Shown here piece by piece: positions 1 through 9,907 of a DNA stretch of 64,000 bases (position 1 is the stretch's first letter; each line of letters begins with the position of its first letter). Source of the DNA: an uncultured Eubacterium sp. GTDB lineage: Bacteria > Bacillota > Clostridia > Lachnospirales > Lachnospiraceae. The notes beneath the pieces were generated by a model that was not told where the DNA came from, searched no databases, and saw only the letters and a list, made by a program, of their open reading frames with translations. The DNA lies in assembly GCA_910578975.1 (NCBI GenBank), contig CAJTRZ010000006.1, positions 1-64,000 of the forward strand, in the 5' to 3' direction. A program made the translations under genes and the position numbers.

Positions 1-100
1 CTTATTTAAAATTCTCTTTAATTATATATATTCATTCATTTCCGAACAGCAAAAAACATTTTAATACACCAAAAAATAAAAATATTTTTATTTGTAACTA

Positions 101-148
101 AAAAGAAAACTCTCTATGAAAGGTTTCTTTCAAGAGAATTTTCTTTTT
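101..148 (-). terminator. Terminator after ftsZ
   Basis: An A/T-rich inverted repeat pairs 101-114 with 134-147 with one mismatch. It lies about 35 bases past the ftsZ stop and closes the division cluster transcript. The arms themselves provide the U-rich stretch, so it could work in both directions. Nothing else is evident in bases 1-181. Confidence 0.6.
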
Positions 149-181
149 ATAATCTATGCACAATCTAATGTTAATCTGTAT

Positions 182-1315
182 TTATCGATTTCTTAAGAAA
201 TCTGGTATGTTCAACGGTTTTTCTTCGACATTACTCTGTGGCTGGGATACAGCATGTGCATCTCTTCCCATATCAGCTCTTGATGCTGAAGCTGAAGATG
301 TCGCATTATATGAGAATGACTTCTTTACGCCACCCATTCCAAATGGTGCAGCCTTCGGAGCATCAGTATCACCAATACCTGTAGCCATTACTGTAATAGA
401 ACATTCATCCGGATAAGAATCGTCATATCTGACACCGAAGATAATATTTGCTTCATCTCCCGCAAGTTCCTGTACATAACTTGCAGCTTCATTCGCTTCA
501 AATAAGCTCACATCACCAGTAATATTAATAATTACATTCTTAGCTCCATCAATGTTTGTCTCAAGAAGCGGTGATGTAACAGCCTGCTGAACAGCTTCTG
601 AAGCCTTTTCATCTCCTGTAGCTTCACCAATACCAATATGAGCAATACCTGCATCTCTCATAACTGTCTGTACATCAGCAAAGTCAAGGTTAATTAATGC
701 TGGTACGTTAATCAAATCAGTAATACCCTGAACAGACTGCTGCAGAACTTCGTCAGCCTTCTTTAATGCCTCCGGCATTGTCGTTCTCTTATCTACAATT
801 TCAAGTAATTTGTCATTTGGAATAACAATCAATGTATCTACATTCGGTTTTAATCTGCCGATTCCTGCAAGGGCATTGTTCATACGTGTCTTTGATTCAA
901 ATCTAAAAGGCTTCGTAACAACACCTACTGTAAGTGCTCCCTGCTCTCTTGCAACACGGGCAACCACTGGAGCGGCACCTGTACCGGTTCCACCACCCAT
1001 ACCACATGTAACGAATACCATATCAGCACCCTTTAACAACTGAGATAACTCTTCAACATTCTCCTCTGCAGCTGCTTCACCAACTTCAGGCTTTGCTCCT
1101 GCTCCTAGTCCCTTTGTAATCTTCTCACCAATCTGCAATGTAGTTGGTGCCTTACTTCTTTTTAATACCTGCGCATCTGAATTTACCGATATAAACTCAA
1201 CACCACCGATATTTTCATCTATCATTCTATTTACGGCATTGTTTCCTGCTCCACCAACGCCTACAACTATAATCTTTGCTACCGCTTCACTTTCGTTTGT
1301 AGTAATTTCTAACAA
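182..1315 (-). CDS. ftsZ: Cell division protein FtsZ
   Basis: This is the tubulin-like GTPase that polymerises into the Z-ring at midcell. The N-terminal nucleotide-binding fold ([17 protein letters not shown]), the tubulin signature [10 protein letters not shown] near residue 105 and the C-terminal tail NIPDFLRNR, which binds partners such as SepF or FtsA, are all visible. Length from the chosen start is 377 aa, normal for the family. An open frame continues upstream to a GTG at 1384, but a strong SD (AAGGAGG, 1323-1329) sits 8 bases before a TTG at 1315-1313. The protein then begins [14 protein letters not shown], and a promoter at 1394-1422 would place the GTG almost at the transcript start. 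It is the last gene of the cluster and has its own promoter. Identity is certain; the TTG start is inferred. Confidence 0.97.
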   Translation of the reverse strand: MLEITTNESEAVAKIIVVGVGGAGNNAVNRMIDENIGGVEFISVNSDAQVLKRSKAPTTLQIGEKITKGLGAGAKPEVGEAAAEENVEELSQLLKGADMVFVTCGMGGGTGTGAAPVVARVAREQGALTVGVVTKPFRFESKTRMNNALAGIGRLKPNVDTLIVIPNDKLLEIVDKRTTMPEALKKADEVLQQSVQGITDLINVPALINLDFADVQTVMRDAGIAHIGIGEATGDEKASEAVQQAVTSPLLETNIDGAKNVIINITGDVSLFEANEAASYVQELAGDEANIIFGVRYDDSYPDECSITVMATGIGDTDAPKAAPFGMGGVKKSFSYNATSSASASRADMGRDAHAVSQPQSNVEEKPLNIPDFLRNR

Positions 1316-1352
1316 GAGTTTATCCTCCTTCGTTTTTCCATTAATTTTAGCT

Positions 1353-1371
1353 TGTCCACAATAGGTGGACA
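1353..1371 (-). other. Hairpin in the ftsZ leader
   Basis: A perfect 7-bp stem (TGTCCAC/GTGGACA, 5-base loop) lies between the predicted ftsZ promoter and the SD. It is not followed by a U run, so it is more likely a leader structure or protein site than a terminator. Confidence 0.45.
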
Positions 1372-1393
1372 TAATATTAGCCACATATACTCT

Positions 1394-1422
1394 ATAATAT
1401 AATTATTTTAAGAAAATATCAA
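1394..1422 (-). promoter_or_regulatory. Predicted sigma-A promoter of ftsZ
   Basis: A -35 TTGATA (1417-1422) and a -10 TATTAT (1394-1399) are separated by exactly 17 bases in the divIB-ftsZ gap. Transcription would start near 1387, giving ftsZ expression independent of the upstream mur/fts genes. Confidence 0.6.
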
Positions 1423-1427
1423 TACTT

Positions 1428-2198
1428 TTATTTATTTTCTGTATGTTTTTTTTGTGTTCTTTTCAATGTATAACTGCCGTCTTCACTGGCATACTTCATA
1501 TTTAATATTCCACTTTGCTGTATAACTTTACTATACATATCATTTAATGCTTCTAACTTTTTATTCAGATTCATAGTCTTACCTAACTGAACCTGTACCT
1601 TTTTAATTATTATTGTTACTTCATTTGATTCATTTATTTTTATTTTTTTCACATCAAATTTATACTTTTCTATACTCAAAGTAACATCTAATAAAGACTG
1701 TAAATATTTACTATCAGACACCTTAATTTTTTCATACAATCTTAGTTCTTTCGTCTCCAATCCGTCAACTATCGGAATATCATCTATTTTATCTTCGCTA
1801 ATCTTTAAAATTGTACCATTTTCATCAAAATAATAATTCACTCCCCCTTTCGCAATAAAACCTTTAAGTTCTTTTTCATATCCACTGATCTTTACTGCAA
1901 ACGGAGAAAGCATCTTTACATTATACTCTTCTAATAATTCTAATCTGGTACTCTGTCCTATTTTATTTTTCAGCCAAAATATGAGCGTATTATCTATTCC
2001 TTTTGCATCCATATATGCTTTCACTTCCCGGCTTGTATATTGACCTAAGTCCAGAGATATCTTTACACTCTGTAACTGAAAGCCAAACATAACAATCATA
2101 ATTATTGCAAGCACAGCACTGAACCCAATCAGAAATATTTTAACCCCTTTTTTTAAACGTCTTCTTCTTTTTCTTTTTAACTTTCTGGTTTGTCTCAT
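1428..2198 (-). CDS. divIB: Cell division protein DivIB/FtsQ
   Basis: A 256-aa bitopic division protein that joins the FtsL/FtsB complex and helps control septal wall synthesis. The N-terminus is very basic (KLKRKRRRRLKK), followed by one membrane segment at about residues 24-44. An extracytoplasmic POTRA-like and beta domain follows, beginning with the pattern VKISLDLGQYTSREV and containing the FDENGTIL segment seen in FtsQ/DivIB proteins. It lies 18 bases after ftsW and just before ftsZ, the usual Firmicute position. Sequence conservation in this family is low, so assignment rests on architecture plus context. Confidence 0.9.
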   Translation of the reverse strand: MRQTRKLKRKRRRRLKKGVKIFLIGFSAVLAIIMIVMFGFQLQSVKISLDLGQYTSREVKAYMDAKGIDNTLIFWLKNKIGQSTRLELLEEYNVKMLSPFAVKISGYEKELKGFIAKGGVNYYFDENGTILKISEDKIDDIPIVDGLETKELRLYEKIKVSDSKYLQSLLDVTLSIEKYKFDVKKIKINESNEVTIIIKKVQVQLGKTMNLNKKLEALNDMYSKVIQQSGILNMKYASEDGSYTLKRTQKKHTENK

Positions 2199-2216
2199 AC
2201 CTCACGCTCCCGGTTA

Positions 2217-3395
2217 TTACCGAATCCTCTTTATCCTTCTTGAAACAGATAAAACCAATCCCATTTCCAACATTAAAAATAACAATGATGTTCCACCATA
2301 ACTAATAAATGGCAATGAAACACCTGTATTTGGAATAAAGTTTGTTACAACTGCAATATTTAAAACTACCTGTATAGAAATGTGTGCAAGAATACCTACC
2401 ACCAACATAGAGCCAAATAAATCCGGTGCATTGCTTGCTACCACCCGCATCCGCCTAAGCATAAAAATAAATAATGCAATAATACAAACTGCTCCAAATA
2501 TACCTAACTCTTCACAAATAATAGAAAATATCATATCATTTGTTGCCTCTGGCACAAAACCCAGTTTCTGAGCACTCTGCCCCAGTCCTTTTCCAAACAA
2601 GCCACCAGACCCAATGGCATAAAGTCCCTGCATCACTTGATATCCGGTGCCATCCATATACGCCTCCGGATTTCTCCACACAGCGATACGGCTGAATCTA
2701 AATCCCAAATCCGAAAATTGTCCGAGAAAAAATAATGAAACAACTCCTACTCCGATTCCACCAAGTATTACCCCTGTAAAATACTTACAGGCACCAGCCA
2801 CAATCAACATAATAGCGCTGATTCCCAACACAATAATTGCCGAACTGAGATTCGAAGTTAACACAAACAGTAATGCCGCTCCAAGAATAGAAAAACTATA
2901 AATCTGCCAACATATTTTGCCTCGTTTTAACGCTGTACTTCCACACTTTGCCAACATATGAGCCGTCATTATTATCACAGCTATTTTTACTAATTCTGCC
3001 GGCTGAAACTGGATCACGCTCAAATCAACCCATCTTCTGGCTCCATTGGCTTCTACTCCCAATGGCGTAATTACCAGTACAACCGTAGCAATAGACCCAA
3101 TATAAATCAGTTTATGAAACTTTCTCCAAAATCTGTAATCAATTAAAATCGCCGGTATCATTACAAAGCATCCCATCACTGTTGCTTTTAACTGATTCTT
3201 TAAAAAATGAGTTGAGTCATTATATTTATTTAATGCAGTATAAGAACTTGCACTATACAAAAGAACATAGCCTAAAAGCATGATAAAAATCCATACAAAA
3301 AGTAAGCTATAATCAAAATAGCTGTCTGATTTACGTTTTTTTCTTTTTTGTACTACTTTTTCCTCTCCGGAAACCGGATCATATTCCTTTTTCAC
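2217..3395 (-). CDS. ftsW: Septal peptidoglycan glycosyltransferase FtsW/SpoVE (SEDS)
   Basis: A 392-aa SEDS-family membrane protein with about ten membrane segments that polymerises lipid II glycan strands together with a class B PBP. Family signatures include GARRWVDLSVIQFQPAELVK and, near the C-terminus, NTGVSLPFISYGGTSLL. The start is GTG, preceded by a GGAG SD. In Bacillus this cluster position is held by spoVE; the sequence alone does not show whether this copy serves division, sporulation or both. Two class B PBPs in the same operon are its likely partners. Confidence 0.93.
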   Translation of the reverse strand: MKKEYDPVSGEEKVVQKRKKRKSDSYFDYSLLFVWIFIMLLGYVLLYSASSYTALNKYNDSTHFLKNQLKATVMGCFVMIPAILIDYRFWRKFHKLIYIGSIATVVLVITPLGVEANGARRWVDLSVIQFQPAELVKIAVIIMTAHMLAKCGSTALKRGKICWQIYSFSILGAALLFVLTSNLSSAIIVLGISAIMLIVAGACKYFTGVILGGIGVGVVSLFFLGQFSDLGFRFSRIAVWRNPEAYMDGTGYQVMQGLYAIGSGGLFGKGLGQSAQKLGFVPEATNDMIFSIICEELGIFGAVCIIALFIFMLRRMRVVASNAPDLFGSMLVVGILAHISIQVVLNIAVVTNFIPNTGVSLPFISYGGTSLLFLMLEMGLVLSVSRRIKRIR

Positions 3396-3417
3396 GATAC
3401 CAACTCCAAGATTTCTT

Positions 3418-4779
3418 TTATTTCTTTAACTTTTTAACCAATTCTTTAAACATATCTCCACGCTGTTCATAACAGTCAAACATATCCCAGCTGGCACATG
3501 CTGGCGACAATAAAACAGCATCTCCCGGCTCTGACTTTTCATAGCTGACCTGCACTGCCTCTTCCAGAGATTTTGTAAAAATGATACCATCATAACCATA
3601 TTTCTTAACAGTATCTGCAATCTGTTCTGATGTCTCACCTAATAAAACCAAGCATTTTATTTTTCCATCCAATTCTTTTGCCCAGTCATCAAAAGAGACC
3701 TTTTTATCGTACCCTCCGGCAATTAATACCGTTGGTCTGGACATTGCCTGAATAGCCTTTATTGATGCATCTGTGTTAGTTCCTTTGGAATCGTTATAAT
3801 AAATCACATCATCAATCGTATCTACATATTCTATTCTGTGCTCTACAGCTTTAAACTTTCTGATTGCATCTTTAATTATATCTGCCGGAACCCCCATATT
3901 CATTGCTATGCCAATAGCAGCCATAATATTCTCTGTATTATGAATTCCAACTAGAGTAGTATCTTCTGTGGTTGTAATAATACGTTTGTTCCCTCCTTGG
4001 GCATATATAATATTTTTTCCTTCCAGATAGATTCCCTCATCTAATTCCTGTTTGCTGCTGAACCAAATAATTTTATTATGTAATTTCGGTGCATACTTTC
4101 TTAATATTTCATCTTCATAATTTAATATAACCGGAGCTTCTTCAGACTGATTTTTTGTAATATCCATTTTAACATTTGTATAACATTCCATTGTGTAATG
4201 TCGATTTAAATGATCCGGAGTAATATTCAATATTGCACTGACATCCGGTTTAAATGTATGTATTGTTTCTAGCTGAAAACTGCTAATCTCTGCCACTGTC
4301 ACTGTGTTATCCTTAGAATCAAAAGCTGTTTGTGTATATGGAGTTCCTATGTTTCCAACCACATCCACATCTTCATAGTATGCAGCGAGAATTTCACCAA
4401 CTAATGCTGTGGTAGTGGTCTTACCATTCGTCCCTGTAATTGCAGCGAGTTTACCTCTGCCTACGACATAAGCCAATTCAACTTCTCCCCAAATCGGCAC
4501 TTCAGCTTCTCTAACTGTATTAACAAAAGGAGCGTCAATGGCAATTCCCGGACTTAAAACCATTAAGTCTATGTTGTTAATCACTTCCATAGGAAGTTCT
4601 CCTAAAATCACTTCCACTGATTCTCTATTTTGCAGTTTTGCTAATACCTCTTCTTTATCTAGATTGACATTCCCATCATAGATAATGACACCTGCTCCAA
4701 TCTTTTTCAATAAATCTGCAGCACTGATTCCACTCTTCCCTGAACCTGCCACTAAAACTTTTTTATCTTTCAGCTTCAT
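3418..4779 (-). CDS. murD: UDP-N-acetylmuramoyl-L-alanine--D-glutamate ligase MurD
   Basis: A cytoplasmic Mur ligase of 453 aa that adds D-glutamate to UDP-MurNAc-L-Ala using ATP. The N-terminal Rossmann-like region (VLVAGSGKSGISAADLL), the ATP-binding loop AITGTNGKTTTTAL near residue 115 and the C-terminal domain (YNDSKGTNTDAS, LLSPACASWDMF) are intact. The ATG has a GGAGAGAG SD. It lies between mraY and ftsW as in Bacillus, but murE, murF, murG and murB, which often accompany it, are not in this window. Confidence 0.97.
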   Translation of the reverse strand: MKLKDKKVLVAGSGKSGISAADLLKKIGAGVIIYDGNVNLDKEEVLAKLQNRESVEVILGELPMEVINNIDLMVLSPGIAIDAPFVNTVREAEVPIWGEVELAYVVGRGKLAAITGTNGKTTTTALVGEILAAYYEDVDVVGNIGTPYTQTAFDSKDNTVTVAEISSFQLETIHTFKPDVSAILNITPDHLNRHYTMECYTNVKMDITKNQSEEAPVILNYEDEILRKYAPKLHNKIIWFSSKQELDEGIYLEGKNIIYAQGGNKRIITTTEDTTLVGIHNTENIMAAIGIAMNMGVPADIIKDAIRKFKAVEHRIEYVDTIDDVIYYNDSKGTNTDASIKAIQAMSRPTVLIAGGYDKKVSFDDWAKELDGKIKCLVLLGETSEQIADTVKKYGYDGIIFTKSLEEAVQVSYEKSEPGDAVLLSPACASWDMFDCYEQRGDMFKELVKKLKK

Positions 4780-4800
4780 AATCTCTCTCCATATTTTTCA

Positions 4801-5781
4801 TTACATTGCTACATATGCAATCAGGCAGAGAATTGCTGTAACAATCGCAAAAGCTGCAACTACCTGCGTCTCTGCATAACCACTCTCCTGAAAATGATGA
4901 TGAAGCGGAGCCATCTTAAACACTCTTCTTCCCTCACCATATTTCTTTTTTGTATATTTAAACCAGAATACCTGAATAATATCAGACAAAGCTTCTATTA
5001 AATATATAAATGCAATAATAACAATAAAAATCGGCATTTTCAGCATAAAAGCCATCCCTGAAACAAATCCGCCAAGAGCCAGAGAACCTGTATCTCCCAT
5101 AAACACTCTGGCTGGATAAACGTTATATAAGAAAAATCCTAACAACGCTCCCACTAATGCTGCTGAGACAGGTTCTAAACCTGTTCCTATGGCAACTGTA
5201 GTGTAAAATACCGAAATAATAATTGTAACGCTGGTCGCCAGACCATCTAAACCATCTGTCAAATTTGCACCGTTTACCGTACCTAAAACAACTACAAACA
5301 AAAATGGAACAAATAACCAGACCGGCATTGTGATTTCCATTCCCCCTGTAAAAGGAATAATCGTTGTTGTTCCAAGTCCGGAATATTTTAAAATATAAAA
5401 ACAAAAAACTCCTGTAACAATAATCTGTGCTACAATTTTTTGTATTTCTGTTAATCCCAGATTTCTCTTCTTTACCACTTTGATATAATCATCTGCAAAT
5501 CCGATAATCCCAAATCCAACAATCATAAACAACACTGGAATAATTTTTGTATTTTTACCTACAAACATAAAAATCAAAGAAGTAATAATGACGCTGGCAA
5601 GAATAATCATTCCGCCCATTGTCGGTGTTCCCGCCTTACTCTGATGAGACTGTGGTCCTTCCTCTCTTATGTATTGTCCAAACTTTAATTTTCTTAACAT
5701 TGGTATTACTATCGGACATAAAATTACACTCACTGCAAATGAAATTATGATTGCCACGATAATTGTTGTACTTATACTCAT
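4801..5781 (-). CDS. mraY: Phospho-N-acetylmuramoyl-pentapeptide transferase MraY
   Basis: An integral membrane enzyme of 326 aa that transfers phospho-MurNAc-pentapeptide to undecaprenyl phosphate, making lipid I. Visible motifs are GTPTMGG near the N-terminus, the Asp-rich FADDYIKVVKKRN, NLTDGLDGLA, FMGDTGSLALGG and the His-rich APLHHHFQ loop, all diagnostic. Ten membrane segments are expected. The SD AAGGAGA precedes the ATG. It is 1 base from the upstream PBP stop, so the two are probably translationally coupled. Confidence 0.97.
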   Translation of the reverse strand: MSISTTIIVAIIISFAVSVILCPIVIPMLRKLKFGQYIREEGPQSHQSKAGTPTMGGMIILASVIITSLIFMFVGKNTKIIPVLFMIVGFGIIGFADDYIKVVKKRNLGLTEIQKIVAQIIVTGVFCFYILKYSGLGTTTIIPFTGGMEITMPVWLFVPFLFVVVLGTVNGANLTDGLDGLATSVTIIISVFYTTVAIGTGLEPVSAALVGALLGFFLYNVYPARVFMGDTGSLALGGFVSGMAFMLKMPIFIVIIAFIYLIEALSDIIQVFWFKYTKKKYGEGRRVFKMAPLHHHFQESGYAETQVVAAFAIVTAILCLIAYVAM

Positions 5782-5782
5782 T

Positions 5783-7537
5783 TTATTCTCCTTGTTCTTT
5801 TTCCTCCAGCAAATACGGAAGAATATTTTTGTACAGCCTGCTTATTACAGGAGCAGCAACCTGCCCTCCATAGTATATTCCCTTAGGTTCGTCAATGATT
5901 GCCATCGCAATCACTTCCGGATTATCCGCCGGCGCAAATCCCATAAAAGAGGCAATATATTTTCCAGAACCTCTGGGAAGTTTTTGTGATGTCGCTGTTT
6001 TTCCACCTACTTTATATCCCTGAACTTTACCTTTACTTCCGGTTCCTTCGGATATTACCTTTTCAAGCACATATTTCATTGTATCAGATGTCTGTTTCGA
6101 TACAACACCTTTTTTCTCTTTATATTCAAACTTTTCTACAATTTCACCAGCTGAATTCACAGATTTAACGGCAAAATGGGGAGTAACAAGTTTTCCTCCA
6201 TTTATCACTGCACTGGCAGCAACAAGATATTGCATCGGTGTTATCTGAAATGACTGTCCAAATGACATTGTTGCAAGCTCTACATTACCTACATTTTTTA
6301 TTTGATGAATAATCGTCCCTGCTTCTCCAGGTACATCAATACCGGTTTTATTCATTAGTCCTAATTTTTTCATCTGCTCATAAAACTTTTCGACTCCCAC
6401 TTTTAATCCCACATCAATAAATACAGGATTACATGAGTTCATAGTTCCATGAAGAAAATCTTCACTTCCATGACCTGTCGTCTTGTGACATCTGATTTTT
6501 CTATCATCTACCACACGAAAACCAGGACAGCTGAATTGTGTATCCAGATTCACAACATTATTTTCCAATGCTGCTGTAGCAGTAACCACCTTAAAAGTGG
6601 AACCAGGTTCATATGTATCATTGGTACATTGATTTCTCCACATTTTGTTTAATAAGTCCTGTTTCTTTTTACCAGAAACATTCTCATCTGGCTCATAATT
6701 TAAAGTATATGGATTATTCAAATCAAACTCAGGAGCATTTACCATAGCCAATATCTCGCCATTATTTGGATTCATTACAATAATAGAGACATAATTTGCC
6801 TGTTTCGCCTCCATGGTATTATATGCAATCTGTTCTGCATATTGCTGTATATTTACATCAATACTGGTTACAAGGTCATTTCCAGATACCGGTTCTTTCC
6901 TCTGCTCCAGTGCATTCTTCATTTCAATACCTCTGGAATCTGTAGGTGTCATAATCATTCCATCAACACCTTTTAAATACTTTTCATATTGTACTTCCAG
7001 TCCAATTATACCCTGATTATCTGCTCCTGTAAAACCCAACACTTTAGAAGCAAGGCTCTCATAAGGATAATACCTTTTATAATCTTCGTCAACCTTTACT
7101 CCGGCAAGATTATATTCCCTAATTTTATCCCCTACTTCTTTAGGAATATTTGACTTTACTTTTTCCCTTACACTCTTCTTTTCAACTTTCTTTTTAACCT
7201 CATCCCTATCCAGTTCTAATTCCTTTGATAAAATTTCTATAACTTTCTCTGGATTTTTTACCTGATTATATATAACAGAAACGGTACACACTGTCTTATT
7301 ACTTGCAATGACATTACCGTTTCTATCTAAAATCTGCCCTCTGGGGGCTTTTATTTTTCTTTCTCTTTCCTGTACTTCCAGTGCCTTTTCTGTATAGTAC
7401 TCTGATTTAAAAATCATCAGATATGCCAGTTTTCCTACTATAAGCATACAAAAAATTGCAATACCCCAAACATATATTAACAGCATTTTCCTATGAATTG
7501 TTCTTACTTTGTTCAAATGGCAACCCCCGCAGAACAT
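5783..7537 (-). CDS. Class B penicillin-binding protein (SpoVD/PBP2B type)
   Basis: A bitopic peptidoglycan transpeptidase of 584 aa that cross-links septal or spore wall as partner of FtsW/SpoVE. One N-terminal membrane segment (about residues 20-40) precedes the dimerisation domain (APRGQILDRNGNVIASN) and the transpeptidase domain with STFK at about residue 314 and SCN. The third motif reads KTA (GGKTATSQ, near residue 511) rather than the usual KTG. No PASTA domain follows; the protein ends about 70 residues later. The frame opens with ATG at 7537, but a TTG at codon 8 is 7 bases after a GGGGG stretch and could be the real start. Whether it is the sporulation or the division paralogue cannot be decided here. 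Confidence 0.9.
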   Translation of the reverse strand: MFCGGCHLNKVRTIHRKMLLIYVWGIAIFCMLIVGKLAYLMIFKSEYYTEKALEVQERERKIKAPRGQILDRNGNVIASNKTVCTVSVIYNQVKNPEKVIEILSKELELDRDEVKKKVEKKSVREKVKSNIPKEVGDKIREYNLAGVKVDEDYKRYYPYESLASKVLGFTGADNQGIIGLEVQYEKYLKGVDGMIMTPTDSRGIEMKNALEQRKEPVSGNDLVTSIDVNIQQYAEQIAYNTMEAKQANYVSIIVMNPNNGEILAMVNAPEFDLNNPYTLNYEPDENVSGKKKQDLLNKMWRNQCTNDTYEPGSTFKVVTATAALENNVVNLDTQFSCPGFRVVDDRKIRCHKTTGHGSEDFLHGTMNSCNPVFIDVGLKVGVEKFYEQMKKLGLMNKTGIDVPGEAGTIIHQIKNVGNVELATMSFGQSFQITPMQYLVAASAVINGGKLVTPHFAVKSVNSAGEIVEKFEYKEKKGVVSKQTSDTMKYVLEKVISEGTGSKGKVQGYKVGGKTATSQKLPRGSGKYIASFMGFAPADNPEVIAMAIIDEPKGIYYGGQVAAPVISRLYKNILPYLLEEKEQGE

Positions 7538-7548
7538 TTATTATAATT

Positions 7549-9417
7549 CTATTCTCTTGCTGTTTTTTCTATTCCCATATAAGGCAATACCTGTTTCATA
7601 ATATAAGTCCATAATTCTGTATTATACGCTGTTGCTTCTGTATTACCTTTTGGACTATCCATCAGAGTATAACACACAACTTCTGGTTTTTCACAAGGTA
7701 CACATCCTATAAAAGAAAGAATATGCTGATTCTTAATTCTACCAATGCCTGTACCTGAAGTATTTACCTTTTCCGCCGTACCTGTTTTACCACCGACAGT
7801 ATACCCTTCAATTGCTGCCGTTTTACCGGTGCCAGTCAGAACAACTTTTCTCAGACATTCTTTAATAAAATCTGATGTTTCTTTTGTAATAGTTTCTTTA
7901 ACAAGTGTTTTGGAATAATTTTTTACTAAATTCCCCTCATCTGTCACTACCTGTTTTACTACTCGGGGTTCATAATAATACCCTCCATTTATCAGAGACG
8001 AGAAACCCGCTACCATCTGTATCATATTCACTGTAAAGTTCTGTCCAAACGAATTGGTTGCAAGAGTCGCCTCTCCCATACCACGTTCCTTATCATAAAT
8101 AATTCCTCTAGTCTCACCTGGCAGATCAATACCTGTTTTCATTCCAAACCCATATCTTGCCTGATATTTTATAAACTCATCTGCACCAAGAAGCCTTCCG
8201 ATATGCATCATATAATCATTGCATGATTCAGCAACAGCTTCTTTTGCATCAATAGTTCCATGCCCGCTTGTGTCATGACATTTAATTTTATAAATATCTA
8301 CTTTTTGATATCCGTCACAATAATAAGTTGTCTTTTTATTAATAACACCCTCTTCGATACCTGCTGCAACTGTAAACGCTTTTGCTGTAGAACCTGGCTC
8401 AAAAGAATCTGTTATACAAAAATTGCTCCAGACTGAATTCAGCACTTCCGCTTGTTTTTCTTTGGATAATCTTTTCCATTCAGCTTTACTATATCCATTA
8501 TGGGCACTGGTCGGTTTATTTAAATTAAAAGTATTATCATCACTCATGGCAAGAATTTCACCTGTATTTGGATCTGCAACTACCACTGCAATCCTTTTAG
8601 GTTTGTACTTATCCATATACTTTGTAATTGCTTTCTGTACAATTCTTTGAATATTCATATCAATGGAAGAAATGACATTATTCCCATCTTCTGCATCCTT
8701 AATAACCATTTCCATATTATTTTCAGCATCCATGTAACCATATTCCCTGCCCTCTAATCCATTTAATTGGTCACTATAACTACATTCTATACCAATAGAT
8801 GCTTCATTATTTACATTAGAAAATCCCAAGACACTACATGCCAGTGAGTTATATGGATACATTCTTTTATACTGTTTCTCAAACCATACACCTTTTGTAT
8901 TTTTTACACGTTCTTTCTCGTCTCTGGTATCAGCAAATTTTCCTTCAAGATATTCCTGAAATTCTTTTATTTCTTCATATTGTAGTTCCTTTCTTGCAAC
9001 CCAATAATTGCTCTTTTTGCGCTCCCTGATTCCAGTTATTAAATCATCCTCTTTAAACCCAAAATACTTGACTAATGCATATACTGTTGGTTCTAAATAT
9101 TTTTCCTCATCTGACATAATTAACTTTGCATCAATTACCAGATTGTAAACCATTACGCTTGTAGCTAAAACATTACCATTTCTATCCTTAATATCTCCTC
9201 TTTTATACGGTATCACTCTGCTTGTAAAACTTTGTTGCTGTAACACCTGTATAGAATAATCATCACCTTTTGCCACATTTAAATATGCTATTTTGCCACA
9301 CAATACAAATAGAAATCCGACAATTAATATATAAATTATTCCCAGATTTCTACTCATTTTCTTATTAAATTTTAATCTTGGTTTCTTCCTTCTAACAGTT
9401 CTTCTTTTCTCACTCAT
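7549..9417 (-). CDS. Class B penicillin-binding protein (PBP2B/FtsI type)
   Basis: The second class B transpeptidase of the cluster, 622 aa. A basic N-terminus (RRTVRRKKPRLKFNKK) and one membrane segment are followed by the dimerisation domain (YKRGDIKDRNGNVLATS) and the catalytic domain with STAK near residue 343, SCN, and a canonical KTG in GGKTGTAEK near residue 544. As with its neighbour, no C-terminal PASTA domains are visible. It starts 2 bases after the ftsL stop, which implies coupling. Position directly after ftsL matches pbpB of Bacillus, the division-specific enzyme, so this is the better candidate for the essential FtsI-like protein; that role is inferred. Confidence 0.9.
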   Translation of the reverse strand: MSEKRRTVRRKKPRLKFNKKMSRNLGIIYILIVGFLFVLCGKIAYLNVAKGDDYSIQVLQQQSFTSRVIPYKRGDIKDRNGNVLATSVMVYNLVIDAKLIMSDEEKYLEPTVYALVKYFGFKEDDLITGIRERKKSNYWVARKELQYEEIKEFQEYLEGKFADTRDEKERVKNTKGVWFEKQYKRMYPYNSLACSVLGFSNVNNEASIGIECSYSDQLNGLEGREYGYMDAENNMEMVIKDAEDGNNVISSIDMNIQRIVQKAITKYMDKYKPKRIAVVVADPNTGEILAMSDDNTFNLNKPTSAHNGYSKAEWKRLSKEKQAEVLNSVWSNFCITDSFEPGSTAKAFTVAAGIEEGVINKKTTYYCDGYQKVDIYKIKCHDTSGHGTIDAKEAVAESCNDYMMHIGRLLGADEFIKYQARYGFGMKTGIDLPGETRGIIYDKERGMGEATLATNSFGQNFTVNMIQMVAGFSSLINGGYYYEPRVVKQVVTDEGNLVKNYSKTLVKETITKETSDFIKECLRKVVLTGTGKTAAIEGYTVGGKTGTAEKVNTSGTGIGRIKNQHILSFIGCVPCEKPEVVCYTLMDSPKGNTEATAYNTELWTYIMKQVLPYMGIEKTARE

Positions 9418-9419
9418 AA

Positions 9420-9905
9420 TTATTTATTTGGTATCTCTCCATATTGTAATGTATATCCGCGATTACTTGCTTTATAATTAAATATCTGCTTGTCTGTCGC
9501 CTGTTTCATCCCCAATTTTTTCGTTGCAACTTTGTAAACATGATCCACATTTACATAACTGTTAATTGAATAATTCAAGGCATTGTTTTGTGACTGAACA
9601 GTACTAATATCATTTTTCAACACAGAAATGCTGTCTCTTGTTGCAGTGATATTTGACTGCACATAAAGATAAGAAAAACATACTATTAAACATACAACAG
9701 ATACCAAAGCAAGAAACGCAACATGTGGAGCATTCATAGTCAAACCTTTTGCTCTTCTTTGCTCTTCCGCAATCTGACGCTTTCTTTGTTCACCGTTTAC
9801 TCTTGGATTCCTCTTCGGCTGTACGTTTGCTGATGGTCTGTCTTTTTTTACAGTATTTCCATCTACATATTCACTTCTGTAATAATTATTTCTTACCCCG
9901 TTCAT
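9420..9905 (-). CDS. ftsL: FtsL-like septum formation protein
   Basis: A 161-aa bitopic protein with a basic cytoplasmic part, one membrane segment (HVAFLALVSVVCLIVCFSYLYV), a short coiled coil (DSISVLKNDISTVQSQNNAL) and a DivIC/FtsL-like tail ending in a YTLQYGEIP segment. FtsL links DivIB and DivIC to the septal synthase. The chosen ATG (9905) has AAAGGTG 6 bases upstream; a GTG three codons earlier is the alternative. FtsL proteins share little sequence, so the call depends on position between rsmH and the PBP gene and on topology. Confidence 0.85.
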   Translation of the reverse strand: MNGVRNNYYRSEYVDGNTVKKDRPSANVQPKRNPRVNGEQRKRQIAEEQRRAKGLTMNAPHVAFLALVSVVCLIVCFSYLYVQSNITATRDSISVLKNDISTVQSQNNALNYSINSYVNVDHVYKVATKKLGMKQATDKQIFNYKASNRGYTLQYGEIPNK

Positions 9906-9907
9906 AT

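Noticed and set aside
3426..3638. 70-codon frame inside murD
   Set aside because: Shadow frame within a well-conserved gene on the same strand, with no SD.
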